47,487 nucleotides of DNA from Bacteroides sp. 224 (GCF_010500995.1 NZ_QVMK01000020.1:1-47487), one strand, 5' to 3'; positions 16,906 to 25,154 are shown, counted from the stretch's first letter. The notes: generated from the letters alone by a model not told the origin. Numbers and translations are program-made.

Positions 16906-16975
16906 AATGAACATAGAGTCACAAAGACACAGAGAAAGAATATAAACTCTGTGTCTTTGTACCTCTGTGTTCATT
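16906..16975. repeat. Long inverted repeat upstream of rlmB
   Basis: Two 29-base arms (16906-16934 and 16947-16975) pair with three mismatches around a 12-base loop. The arms contain short internal repeats such as ACAAAGAC, ACAGAG. The sequence resembles the heptamer-type inverted repeats elsewhere in this window but is not a clean tandem array. It lies about 45 bases upstream of the rlmB -7 element. Confidence 0.85.
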
Positions 16976-17018
16976 AATTGTTTTTTATTCAACTCGTTTA
17001 AAAATCATTCTTTTTATG

Positions 17019-17026
17019 TAAGTTTG
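17019..17026 (+). promoter_or_regulatory. -7 promoter element for rlmB, almost touching the start codon
   Basis: TAAGTTTG matches TAnnTTTG. Only four bases (CGTC) separate it from the ATG at 17031, so transcription should begin at or right beside the start codon. A weak TTTA lies around -33. Confidence 0.65.
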
Positions 17027-17030
17027 CGTC

Positions 17031-17771
17031 ATGAACGATAAATCAGAACTTATATTTGGTGTACGTGCCGTTATAGAAGCTATTCAGGCAGGTAAAGAGA
17101 TAGATAAAATCTTGGTTAAGAAGGATATTCAGAGCGATCTGTCGAAGGAACTTTTTGCTGCATTAAAAGGAATGCTTATTCCTGTACAACGTGTGCCGGT
17201 AGAAAGAATCAATAAAATAACCCGCAAAAATCATCAGGGCGTAGTTGCTTTTATTTCTTCGGTAACTTATCAGAAAACAGAAGATCTTGTTCCTTTTCTT
17301 TTCGAAGAAGGGAAGAATCCATTCTTTATTATGCTCGATGGGGTAACCGATGTGCGTAACTTTGGTGCCATAGCCCGTACATGCGAGTGTGCAGGAGTAG
17401 ATGCTGTAATTATACCCGCTAAAGGTAGTGTTACAGTAAATGCGGATGCCATGAAAACATCTGCCGGAGCCTTGCATACACTTCCTGTTTGCCGGGAGAA
17501 AAGCCTGAAAGAAACATTGAACTACCTGAAAAATAGTGGTTTTAAAATTGTAGCTGCTACCGAGAAAGGAGACTATGATTATACAGCAGCCAACTATTCG
17601 GGACCCCTTTGTATTATTATGGGTGCCGAAGATACAGGGGTTTCTTATGAAAACCTGGCCTTGTGCGATGAGTGGGTAAAAATACCCATATTGGGTACCA
17701 TACAATCATTGAACGTATCTGTGGCTGCCGGCGTATTGATATATGAAGCACTAAAACAACGGAATAACTAA
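17031..17771 (+). CDS. rlmB: 23S rRNA (guanosine-2'-O-)-methyltransferase RlmB (TrmH family)
   Basis: A 246-residue SpoU-family methyltransferase that methylates 23S rRNA at G2251 (E. coli numbering) using S-adenosylmethionine. An N-terminal substrate-binding domain opens with ELIFGVRAVIEAIQAGKEIDKI. Motif 1 is LDGVTDVRNFGAIARTCECAG near residue 103, motif 2 is IIMGAEDTGVS and motif 3 is IPILGTIQSLNVSVAAGVLIYE; together these form the knotted SPOUT fold. The start at 17031 is supported by the promoter and the family N terminus. It is 14 bases ahead of the next gene, so likely co-transcribed. Confidence 0.94.
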   Translation: MNDKSELIFGVRAVIEAIQAGKEIDKILVKKDIQSDLSKELFAALKGMLIPVQRVPVERINKITRKNHQGVVAFISSVTYQKTEDLVPFLFEEGKNPFFIMLDGVTDVRNFGAIARTCECAGVDAVIIPAKGSVTVNADAMKTSAGALHTLPVCREKSLKETLNYLKNSGFKIVAATEKGDYDYTAANYSGPLCIIMGAEDTGVSYENLALCDEWVKIPILGTIQSLNVSVAAGVLIYEALKQRNN

Positions 17772-17785
17772 AAATCTTATAATAC

Positions 17786-19483
17786 ATGAGGAGAACTACT
17801 TTACTAATTATTCTGTGCTGTTTATTTACTCAATGGGGTATGGCACAGGCTCCCAAGTGGTTGGATAAAACCAAAAAGGCTGTATTCTCAGTGATTACCT
17901 ATGATAAGGACGATAAAATTTTAGGTAACGGAAACGGCTTTTTTGTAACTACCGGTGGAGTGGCATTATCCGATTATTCTATATTTAAAGGCGCTCAGCG
18001 TGCTGTAATTATCGATTCCGACGGAAAGCAATTACCGGTAGTTAGCATGATGGGTGCAAACAGCATGTACGATGTGGTGAAATTTCGTGTAGCCATTGAT
18101 AAAAGCTGTGTAGCCCTTCCATTGGCAACGACTCTGCCGGCTGTTGATGAAGAAGTTCTTTTATTACCTTATTCTACTCAGAAAGAGCGTTTATTTAAAA
18201 CGGGTAATGTGAAAGAACTTTCTAAAGCAGGAGAGGAACACCAATATTATACACTTTCTATGGTGTTGGCAGATAATCAGGTGAGTTGTCCTGTTGTAAA
18301 CAAAAACGGAGAGGTATTCGCAATGGCGCAAAAAGCATCCGGAGCAGATGCCGGAAATACATGCTATGCGGTGGGAGTATCATTACCGATGTCTTTGGAA
18401 ATCACCGGACTTTCTTTAGGAAATGCCGACTTAAGAAGCATTGGAATCAGAAAAGCATTTCCTGAGGCAGAAGATCAGGCATTGGTTTATCTTTTCATGG
18501 CTTCATCCGGAGGAAATCCCGAAGAGTATGCCACCTTACTTGATAATTTCATTGTTCAGTTTCCAAACAGTGCAGATGGTTATATACGTCGTGCCACGAA
18601 TTGGGTACACACTGCTAAAGACCCTTCTAATATAGAAAAAGCTGCTGCCGACCTTAAACGTGCTGCGGAACTATCAAAGAATAAAGATGAAGTGTACTAT
18701 AATTCAGCCCGATTGATGTATAGTTATGTGCTTTTAGGGCGCTCAAGCGGAAAAGCCGACTGGACAATGGATAAGGCACTTACAGAGATTCGCATGGCAA
18801 ACTCAATCAATCCTTTGCCTATATACAAGCAGATGGAAGGAGACATTCTTTTCGCCATGAAAGATTATGAAGGAGCATTTAAAGCTTATGACGAAGTGAG
18901 TCGTACCAACATGGCTTCTCCGGCCGTGTTCTTCAGTGCAGCAAAATCAAAACAGTTGGCCGGAGCCGATGTAAAAGAAGTTATTGCATTGATGGATAGC
19001 TGTATTGCATATTGTCCTAAACCCATGAACGAATCTAATGCAGCTTATTTGTTAGAACGTGCGCAGATGTATATGGATACAGAACAGTACCGTCAGGCTT
19101 TGGTAGATTATGATACTTATTTCACAGCATTAAAAGAGAATGTGAATGATGTGTTTTATTATTATCGCGAGCAGGCTGCTTTTTATGGAAAGCAATTTCA
19201 AAGAGCACTGAATGATATCAATAAAGCAATTGAACTGGCTCCCAACAATGCCGGGTATCGCCTGGAGTTGGGTGTTGTTAATCTGCGCGTGGGTCGCTAT
19301 GATGAAGCGCTCGAAGCGCTTGATAAATCCATCTCTATGGAGCCCACAGGCGATGCTTATCGCTTGAAAGGAATTGCTCTGATGCAGTTAAAGAAGAATG
19401 CAGAGGCTTGCGAAAACTTTGCTAAAGCCAAAGAATTAGGAGATACACTGGTAGATGAATTGATAAAGAAAAACTGCCAATAG
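17786..19483 (+). CDS. Exported protein: degenerate trypsin-like domain plus tetratricopeptide repeats
   Basis: A 565-residue protein with a signal peptide (MRRTTLLIILCCLFTQWGMAQA). Residues about 28-205 resemble an HtrA/trypsin-like fold (GNGNGFFVTTGGVALSDYSIFKGA, then NQVSCPVVNKNGEVFAMAQK). The catalytic histidine is missing: the HtrA motif N-x-H-V-V reads DYSIF here. The active-site G-x-S-G-G-P reads NQVSCP, so the serine position is changed. It is thus likely an inactive protease fold used for binding. Residues about 235-560 contain several TPR units (EQAAFYGKQFQRALNDINKAI, NLRVGRYDEALEALDKSISM). It follows rlmB by 14 bases. A hairpin terminator follows at 19505-19539. Confidence 0.85.
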   Translation: MRRTTLLIILCCLFTQWGMAQAPKWLDKTKKAVFSVITYDKDDKILGNGNGFFVTTGGVALSDYSIFKGAQRAVIIDSDGKQLPVVSMMGANSMYDVVKFRVAIDKSCVALPLATTLPAVDEEVLLLPYSTQKERLFKTGNVKELSKAGEEHQYYTLSMVLADNQVSCPVVNKNGEVFAMAQKASGADAGNTCYAVGVSLPMSLEITGLSLGNADLRSIGIRKAFPEAEDQALVYLFMASSGGNPEEYATLLDNFIVQFPNSADGYIRRATNWVHTAKDPSNIEKAAADLKRAAELSKNKDEVYYNSARLMYSYVLLGRSSGKADWTMDKALTEIRMANSINPLPIYKQMEGDILFAMKDYEGAFKAYDEVSRTNMASPAVFFSAAKSKQLAGADVKEVIALMDSCIAYCPKPMNESNAAYLLERAQMYMDTEQYRQALVDYDTYFTALKENVNDVFYYYREQAAFYGKQFQRALNDINKAIELAPNNAGYRLELGVVNLRVGRYDEALEALDKSISMEPTGDAYRLKGIALMQLKKNAEACENFAKAKELGDTLVDELIKKNCQ

Positions 19484-19504
19484 CATTACGCTTTCTATAA
19501 ACTC

Positions 19505-19539
19505 AAAAAGGAGCTACCCTCACAGGCAGCTCCTTTTTT
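19505..19539 (+). terminator. Rho-independent terminator
   Basis: Eleven-base arms AAAAAGGAGCT and AGCTCCTTTTT, with an inner CC/GG extension, are followed by further T residues. It lies 22 bases after the stop codon at 19483 and ends the rlmB operon. The rest of the gap up to ridA (19540-19745) is AT-rich with a weak -7 candidate TACTTTTA at 19691-19698. Confidence 0.85.
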
Positions 19540-19745
19540 GGAGAGAGAAACTAAAAAAAACTCTCTTCCGTTAATATTTAGGCTTTTAGTAGGTTAAAGT
19601 ATAATCTTCTATACTTTTCTATATACTAAAATGCAGAAAACATTAAAATACTGCATGTGCAATATACTTTTATAATTAAAAAGAGTTTTGTACTTTTACA
19701 TGCTCAAAAGAAAAGAGCCTGATAAATATTAAAAATTAAATCGAA

Positions 19746-20120
19746 ATGAAAAAAGTAATCAACAGTAATGAAGCTCCCGGAGCTATTGGACCATACAGTC
19801 AAGCCATCGAAGCAGGAGGAATGGTATTTGTATCAGGACAGTTGCCCATTGATGCAAAAACAGGTGAAATGCCTGACGGAATTGAAAACCAAACACGTCA
19901 ATCATTGGAAAATATGAAAGCAATTCTGGCTGCTGCCGGACTTACTATGGATAACGTAGTGAAAACTACCGTTTTCCTGCAAGATATGTCTTTGTTTGCA
20001 GGAATGAACGGTGTATATGCTACTTTCTTTAGCGGTGATTTCCCGGCACGTTGTGCTTTTGCGGTGAAACAACTGCCAAAAGATGCTTTAGTGGAGATTG
20101 AGTGTATCGCGGTTAGATAA
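19746..20120 (+). CDS. ridA: RidA family enamine/imine deaminase
   Basis: A 124-residue protein of standard RidA length, hydrolysing reactive enamine/imine intermediates such as 2-aminoacrylate formed by PLP enzymes. Signatures: GAIGPYSQAIEAGGMVFVSG (residues 12-31), the helix QTRQSLENMKAILAAAGLT, and FPARCAFAVKQLPKDALVEIE, in which the arginine is the catalytic residue of the active subgroup. Its last 33 bases overlap the tail of folC on the other strand. A weak promoter element lies at 19691-19698. Confidence 0.94.
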   Translation: MKKVINSNEAPGAIGPYSQAIEAGGMVFVSGQLPIDAKTGEMPDGIENQTRQSLENMKAILAAAGLTMDNVVKTTVFLQDMSLFAGMNGVYATFFSGDFPARCAFAVKQLPKDALVEIECIAVR

Positions 20121-21389
20121 TAAATCCGCTACAATAAAACTACTGCCTCCTACGAAGATAAAATCTTCCGGGAGGCTTTTTTCTTGCGCGGCTTTTACTG
20201 CCGATACCACATCCGGATAAGTGGCTCCTTTTAGTCCGAAGGTGGCTGCCTTTTCCATCAATACCTTCTCCGGGAGCGCTCTCTTTACTGTTGCTTTGGT
20301 AAAATAATAAATAGCATCTTTGGGTAATATAGAAAGTACCCCGTCAATGTCCTTGTCATCTACCATGCCTATAACAAAATGTAATTGCTTATAAATCTGT
20401 TGTTCCAACTGTTCTACAATATAAGACATACCGCCTGTGTTGTGTCCGGTATCGCAAATAAGTGTAGGAGAAGATTGCAGCTTTTGCCAGCGCCCCATAA
20501 GGCCGGTTAACTCACCGACTTTCAGAAAACCTTCGCGCACATCTTTCTCTTCAATACGATAATTCAATAATTGCAGTTGATAGATGGCAGAAAGCAATGT
20601 ATTGGTATTCTTGATTTGATAGAATCCGCTTAACTCACCTTTTAAATTTCCATACTCTTTGGTTTGATAAATCCATTCTCCGCTTTCGGAACGATCTGCT
20701 TCGAGCAATCGTTGTTCTTCTTCCGCAAAAACGATGTGAGCGTGGTGCTTTTTAGCTTGTGCAAGAAATACGGGTTTGGTATCTTCCGTAGCTTCTCCTA
20801 TCACTACCGGAGTATGAGGTTTGATAATTCCGGCTTTTTCCACCGCTATTTGGTTGAGTGTATGACCAAGCAAAGCTGTATGATCATAACTGATGTTAGT
20901 AATGATCGATAAATCGGGCTGTATGATGTTTGTACAATCCAATCTTCCTCCAAGACCAACTTCAATAACGGCTACATCTACTTCTTGTTCTGTAAAATAA
21001 AGAAAAGCCATGGCGGTAGTCAACTCAAAGAAGGAGGGATACAGAGGTTCGAAGAAAGAGCGGTGTTTTTCTACAAACTCAACTACATATTGTTGAGAAA
21101 TAGGCCGACCGTTTACCCGGATACGTTCGCCGAAATCAATCAGGTGAGGAGAGGTGTATAGTCCTACTTTATACCCGGCGCTTTGCAATATGGCCGCCAA
21201 TGTATGCGAACAGGTTCCTTTTCCGTTTGTACCTGCCACATGAATCGTTTTATATTTTTTATGAGGATGATTAAAATACTTGTCCAATGCGAAAGTATTT
21301 TCCAAACCTTCCTTATATGCCTTGCTTCCAACCTGTTGAAACATGGGCATACTATTATATAAGTAGTTTAATGTATCTTGATAATTCAT
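20088..21389 (-). CDS. folC: Bifunctional folylpolyglutamate synthase / dihydrofolate synthase
   Basis: A 433-residue Mur-ligase family enzyme that adds glutamate to folates. The P-loop is HVAGTNGKGTCSHTLAAILQ (near residue 49), followed by YTSPHLIDFGERIRVNG. VDVAVIEVGLGGRLDCTN and ITNISYDHTALLGHTLNQIA are the next conserved blocks. The C-terminal ligand motif reads ICDTGHNTGG, where many homologues have DGAHNP, so the proline is not conserved here. Starts divergently from phoH; its 3' end overlaps ridA by 33 bases in a convergent arrangement. Confidence 0.94.
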   Translation of the reverse strand: MNYQDTLNYLYNSMPMFQQVGSKAYKEGLENTFALDKYFNHPHKKYKTIHVAGTNGKGTCSHTLAAILQSAGYKVGLYTSPHLIDFGERIRVNGRPISQQYVVEFVEKHRSFFEPLYPSFFELTTAMAFLYFTEQEVDVAVIEVGLGGRLDCTNIIQPDLSIITNISYDHTALLGHTLNQIAVEKAGIIKPHTPVVIGEATEDTKPVFLAQAKKHHAHIVFAEEEQRLLEADRSESGEWIYQTKEYGNLKGELSGFYQIKNTNTLLSAIYQLQLLNYRIEEKDVREGFLKVGELTGLMGRWQKLQSSPTLICDTGHNTGGMSYIVEQLEQQIYKQLHFVIGMVDDKDIDGVLSILPKDAIYYFTKATVKRALPEKVLMEKAATFGLKGATYPDVVSAVKAAQEKSLPEDFIFVGGSSFIVADLLSNRDTLNLH

Positions 21390-21473
21390 CTTTATATTTA
21401 TTAACGATCAAACAATACCTGTATTCTGTTTATTTCTTATATTGCAAATATCACCATTAAAATGATAATAACT

Positions 21474-22799
21474 ATGGGAAAGAAAAAAAACTTTGTGTTA
21501 GATACTAATGTTATCCTTCACGATTACGATTGTTTGAAGAATTTTGAAGAGAACGATATTTATCTGCCAATTGTTGTCATTGAAGAGTTAGATAAGTTTA
21601 AAAAAGGGAATGAACAGATTAATTTCAACGCCCGTGAATTTATCCGCGAACTTGATTCTATTACCGACAATAACCTTTTCACGAAAGGAGCCACATTAGG
21701 CGAAGGACTTGGAAATCTTTTTGTAGTGGCAGGCAGAAAAACTACAGAACAGGTAACCGAATCTTTTCCGGATCAAATACCCGACCATCAGATTCTGGGT
21801 GTGGCCGCCTACTTGCTGAAAGAAAAGCCTAAAATGGATACGATTCTGGTTACCAAAGATGCGAACCTGAGGATGAAGGCCCGTTCGGTAGGTATCCCCT
21901 GCGAAGATTATATTAATGATAAAGTAATCAATGTAGATGTTTTTGAGAAATCAAATGAGACGTTTGAAGGCATTGATCCGGCGTTAATCGATCGTATTTA
22001 TTCTTCCAAAGAAGGTTTGGATATAGATGAATTTGATTTCAAAGCCATCCTTCGTCCTAACGAGTGCTTTGTATTGAAGAGTGATAGGAATAGTGTATTG
22101 GCACGTTATAATCCTTTTACTCGCACCATTCATCGGGTAAATAAGTTTAAAAACTATGGTATTGAGCCACGTAATGCGGAGCAAAGCTTTGCTTTTGAAG
22201 TATTAAATGACCCGGACATCAAACTGGTGGCATTGACAGGAAAGGCTGGTACAGGAAAAACATTACTTGCTTTAGCTGCTGCTCTGAATAATTTATCCAA
22301 TTATAAGCAGATCTTACTTGCCCGTCCTATTGTAGCATTATCAAATAAAGACATTGGTTTTCTTCCCGGCGATGCTACCGAAAAAGTAGCTCCTTATATG
22401 CAGCCTTTATTCGATAACCTCAATGTAATCAAGAGACAATTTGCCTCCAATTCCACAGAAGTAAAACGTTTGGATGATATGCAAAAAAGTGAGCAACTTG
22501 TGATTGAGGCCTTGGCCTTTATTCGTGGACGCAGCTTAAGCGAAACCTACTGCATCATTGATGAAGCACAAAACCTGACTCCTCACGAAATCAAAACCAT
22601 CATTACCCGTGCGGGAGAAGGTACTAAAATGATATTTACAGGAGATATTCAACAGATAGACCAACCTTACCTGGATAGTCAGTCGAACGGATTGGTATAT
22701 ATGATTGATCGCATGAAAGATCAGAAACTCTTTGCCCACATCAATCTGGTGAAAGGAGAACGGAGTGAGCTGAGCGAGTTGGCGAGTAATCTTATGTAA
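21474..22799 (+). CDS. PhoH family protein (PIN domain plus PhoH ATPase)
   Basis: An RNA-associated ATPase. The N terminus (KNFVLDTNVILHDYDCLKNF) is a PIN nuclease domain with conserved aspartates, ending near residue 150 with ILVTKDANLRMKARSVG. The C-terminal PhoH ATPase shows Walker A LTGKAGTGKTLLALAAALNN, PGDATEKVAPYMQPL and Walker B IIDEAQNLTP, then IFTGDIQQID. An upstream in-frame ATG lies at 21462, four codons earlier; 21474 is chosen because family members begin MGxKKxFVLDTN. Stop codon is three bases before a heptamer repeat. Confidence 0.93.
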   Translation: MGKKKNFVLDTNVILHDYDCLKNFEENDIYLPIVVIEELDKFKKGNEQINFNAREFIRELDSITDNNLFTKGATLGEGLGNLFVVAGRKTTEQVTESFPDQIPDHQILGVAAYLLKEKPKMDTILVTKDANLRMKARSVGIPCEDYINDKVINVDVFEKSNETFEGIDPALIDRIYSSKEGLDIDEFDFKAILRPNECFVLKSDRNSVLARYNPFTRTIHRVNKFKNYGIEPRNAEQSFAFEVLNDPDIKLVALTGKAGTGKTLLALAAALNNLSNYKQILLARPIVALSNKDIGFLPGDATEKVAPYMQPLFDNLNVIKRQFASNSTEVKRLDDMQKSEQLVIEALAFIRGRSLSETYCIIDEAQNLTPHEIKTIITRAGEGTKMIFTGDIQQIDQPYLDSQSNGLVYMIDRMKDQKLFAHINLVKGERSELSELASNLM

Positions 22800-22802
22800 G
22801 AC

Positions 22803-22882
22803 AGTTACGAGTTACAGGTTACAAGTTACAAGGAATTATTTGTAACTCGTAACTTGTAACTCGTAACTTGTAACTCGTAACT
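22803..22882. repeat. Inverted tandem heptamer repeat (AGTTACR / YGTAACT type)
   Basis: Left arm 22803-22831 has units of GAGTTAC / AAGTTAC; right arm 22840-22882 has CGTAACT / TTGTAAC units. A short spacer of about eight bases lies between. It fills almost the whole gap between the convergent phoH (stop 22799) and the DHOD-like gene (stop 22887). Different sequence from the dnaN repeat but the same design. Confidence 0.9.
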
Positions 22883-22886
22883 AATA

Positions 22887-23864
22887 CTACTCTTTCGTTC
22901 CGTAATATCTCAAAAACTGTGTACGTTCAAAGGTGTTAACTCCTTGAATGTCTTTTACTTTCAGCTTTCCTTTGAATTGAGAGATGCGCTCAAAACCTTT
23001 ATCGTTCATCCATGAAGCTATAAAGTCGAGCATGGGGCGGATGCTTTCGTTTCCTTTTTTGTAGATGGTGCTGCAAACTTCTACGGCAGAGGCTCCGGCA
23101 AGAATAGTTTTTACCACATCCTTAGGAGTATGTACTCCTCCTGAAGCTGCATAGCTCATACCTTCTACTACGGAGGATGCAATACCGATCCAGCGAAGAG
23201 ATTCCGATAATTCGCTTCCGTTGCTGAATACCTGACCACCTACCTGTTCCATTTTATCAATATCAATATCGGGTTGGTAGAAGCGGTTAAATAATACTAC
23301 GCCTGCGGCTCCATTGGCATATAGCTGATTGATAAGCGCTACCGGATTAGTCAGGTTATGACCCAACTTCATGATAACCGGAATATTGATGTGCTGCTTT
23401 ACATGTTTCAGGATATCAATATGACGCTGTTCAAAAGAACCATACGTATAACGATTATCGCTTTGCAAGGCCAGAATGTTGATTTCCAGTGCGTCTGCTC
23501 CGGCTTCTTCTATTGCTTTAGAGAAGTTGACCCATTCGCTGTCGCTATAGCAATTGATACTTGCAATGATAGGTATATTACACACGGCTTTACTCTCTTT
23601 GATCAGTCTCAAATACTCTGAAACCTTATGATGATGAAGAGCAGCAACCAAGTAATCGCCACCTTCCGGATAATATACGGAGTCCTTCATTTGTGTGGCT
23701 TCAAGAGCTATTTGTTCTTCGAAAAGAGATTTCAACACAATAGCTCCTGCACCGGCTTCGGCTAATTTTTTGTTCTTTTCCGGACTGTTGGTAAGTCCCG
23801 AGCTACTAATGATAATTGGGTTTTTCAGGTTTAAACCTGCGAAAGTAGTTTTCAAATCAGACAT
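22887..23864 (-). CDS. Dihydroorotate dehydrogenase-like FMN protein
   Basis: A 325-residue protein of the class 1 dihydroorotate dehydrogenase fold: LKTTFAGLNLKNPIIISSSG at the N terminus, VMKLGHNLTNPVALINQLY (lysine for FMN) and SGGVHTPKDVVKTILAGASAVEV (phosphate-binding loop). In true PyrD the active-site loop reads NxSCPN; here the equivalent stretch reads ALEINILALQSD, without the catalytic Cys/Ser-Pro-Asn, so it is unlikely to oxidise dihydroorotate. Such proteins are annotated dihydroorotate dehydrogenase-like, with unknown substrate. Possibly co-transcribed with yggS upstream across a 108-base repeat-filled gap. Confidence 0.88.
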   Translation of the reverse strand: MSDLKTTFAGLNLKNPIIISSSGLTNSPEKNKKLAEAGAGAIVLKSLFEEQIALEATQMKDSVYYPEGGDYLVAALHHHKVSEYLRLIKESKAVCNIPIIASINCYSDSEWVNFSKAIEEAGADALEINILALQSDNRYTYGSFEQRHIDILKHVKQHINIPVIMKLGHNLTNPVALINQLYANGAAGVVLFNRFYQPDIDIDKMEQVGGQVFSNGSELSESLRWIGIASSVVEGMSYAASGGVHTPKDVVKTILAGASAVEVCSTIYKKGNESIRPMLDFIASWMNDKGFERISQFKGKLKVKDIQGVNTFERTQFLRYYGTKE

Positions 23865-23869
23865 GGCAT

Positions 23870-23976
23870 TTAAGTTTTGAGTTCAAAGTATTAAGTCTTG
23901 AGTTTTAAGTAGTAAGTTCTCTGTTTTCAGTTTTGTCTTACCACTTATAACTCAAAACTTATAACTTAAAACTCAA
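23870..23976. repeat. Degenerate inverted repeat (AAGTTTTGAGTT / AACTCAAAACTT type)
   Basis: Left part 23870-23927 carries several units related to TTAAGTTTTGAGTT; right part 23943-23976 carries the complementary AACTTATAACTCAAAACTT. The right arm overlaps the stop codon of the yggS-type gene (TGA read from 23975 down to 23973). The element fills the gap between two minus-strand genes. Confidence 0.8.
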
Positions 23977-24638
23977 TCCCTTTCTCCAAATATTTTGCTT
24001 CCTACTCTGATAAGTGTGCTTCCTGCTGCGATAGCCAACCGGTAATCGTGAGACATACCCATGGATAATTCGCAAAAAGCATCCTGATCGGTAAAGTGCA
24101 AATTCTTAATTTCGTGAAAGAAATTACTTAATGAACAAAATTCCAGTTCAATTTGTTCTTCGTTCTCTGTATAACTTGCCATTCCCATCATGCCACATAG
24201 TTCTATGTTGTTGAGAGTTTTCCATTCTCCATTGTTCAACATTTCCCGGCATTCATCGAAAGTGAAACCAAATTTGGTTTCTTCTTGTGCAATATGTAAT
24301 TGCAACAGGCATTTTACTTTTCTGTTTACTTTGGCGGCTTGTTTATTAACCTCACTCAACAGATGGAAAGAGTCGATGCCGTGAATCAACGCCACATAAG
24401 GGATGATGTATTTTATTTTATTTGTTTGCAGTGTACCAATAAAATGCCATTCAATATCTTTTGGCAATGTTTCGTATTTGGCTTTTAATTCTTGTGCCCT
24501 GCTTTCTCCAAATATGCGTTGCCCTGCCCGGTATGCTTCTTCAATCGCTTCGTTGGGGTGAAATTTGGAAACAGCTACAAGCTTTACTCCTTGGGGGATT
24601 TCAGCCAGTACTTCCTGCAAATGAGTGGTTATAGCCAT
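23973..24638 (-). CDS. YggS family PLP-homeostasis protein
   Basis: A 221-residue PLP-binding protein (YggS/PLPBP family) that helps keep pyridoxal phosphate levels balanced. The PLP lysine lies in VKLVAVSKFHPNEAI near residue 25; IFGESRAQELKAKYETLPKD, IEWHFIGTLQTNKIKYI and the C-terminal MSHDYRLAIAAGSTLIRVGSKIFGER are the family signatures. It begins seven bases after the DUF4494 stop codon on the same strand. Its own stop codon lies within a repeat. Confidence 0.93.
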   Translation of the reverse strand: MAITTHLQEVLAEIPQGVKLVAVSKFHPNEAIEEAYRAGQRIFGESRAQELKAKYETLPKDIEWHFIGTLQTNKIKYIIPYVALIHGIDSFHLLSEVNKQAAKVNRKVKCLLQLHIAQEETKFGFTFDECREMLNNGEWKTLNNIELCGMMGMASYTENEEQIELEFCSLSNFFHEIKNLHFTDQDAFCELSMGMSHDYRLAIAAGSTLIRVGSKIFGERD

Positions 24639-24645
24639 TTTTTAT

Positions 24646-25104
24646 TTAAACTTCCGGTTTGTCATTTCTCTCCCCGTAAGGGAATACATCCATAAGAGAT
24701 GTTTCCGATACTAAACCAATTTGATAGTCGGCCATTGTACCTTTCATGCCTTCGTCTAATTTCTTCACGGCATCGCGTAAGTCGGCAGCTTGTACCAATA
24801 CCTGAGTAGAGGTTTTCTTTTCGGCTCCGCTTTTCTCATCCAATGTAATGAAAATGAGTTTGCATTTGAACCAACGATCGGCGCTTTCTTCATCACTGGG
24901 GAACAATTCGCTATAGTTTGCTCTCTTTATATCCGAGACGGTGAACTCTCCCGACATAAAAGGCTCCATTTCTTCAATAATTCTTTTTTCGGCTTCGGTG
25001 AAGCTGAGTGCGTCGACCAGATAAGGTTCGGTAACTTTCTTCTGCATTCCGTTCTCCATAATCTTTTCGTAGCGGATTTTGCACTCAAACCAAGTATGCA
25101 TCAT
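24646..25104 (-). CDS. DUF4494 protein
   Basis: A 152-residue protein matching the DUF4494 family of Bacteroidetes: WFECKIRYEKIMENGMQKKV, PYLVDALSFTEAEKRIIEEM and RWFKCKLIFITLDEKSGAEKK are the recognised blocks. Two similar halves each containing a WFKCK-type motif suggest an internal duplication. No function known; cytosolic, without signal. First gene of a putative DUF4494 - yggS - DHOD-like operon. Confidence 0.85.
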   Translation of the reverse strand: MMHTWFECKIRYEKIMENGMQKKVTEPYLVDALSFTEAEKRIIEEMEPFMSGEFTVSDIKRANYSELFPSDEESADRWFKCKLIFITLDEKSGAEKKTSTQVLVQAADLRDAVKKLDEGMKGTMADYQIGLVSETSLMDVFPYGERNDKPEV

Positions 25105-25154
25105 AATGATAGTTTTCTTTTAGTTGATTTAATTTATCCTATAATTTAATGAAG

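Noticed and set aside
17163..17705. Minus-strand reading frame of 180 codons inside rlmB
   Set aside because: Antisense to the clearly conserved rlmB; composition rich in Tyr, Cys and His with no recognisable domain.
22887..23864. Annotation as pyrD (dihydroorotate dehydrogenase)
   Set aside because: The catalytic NxSCPN loop is absent, so the pyrimidine-pathway function is not supported.
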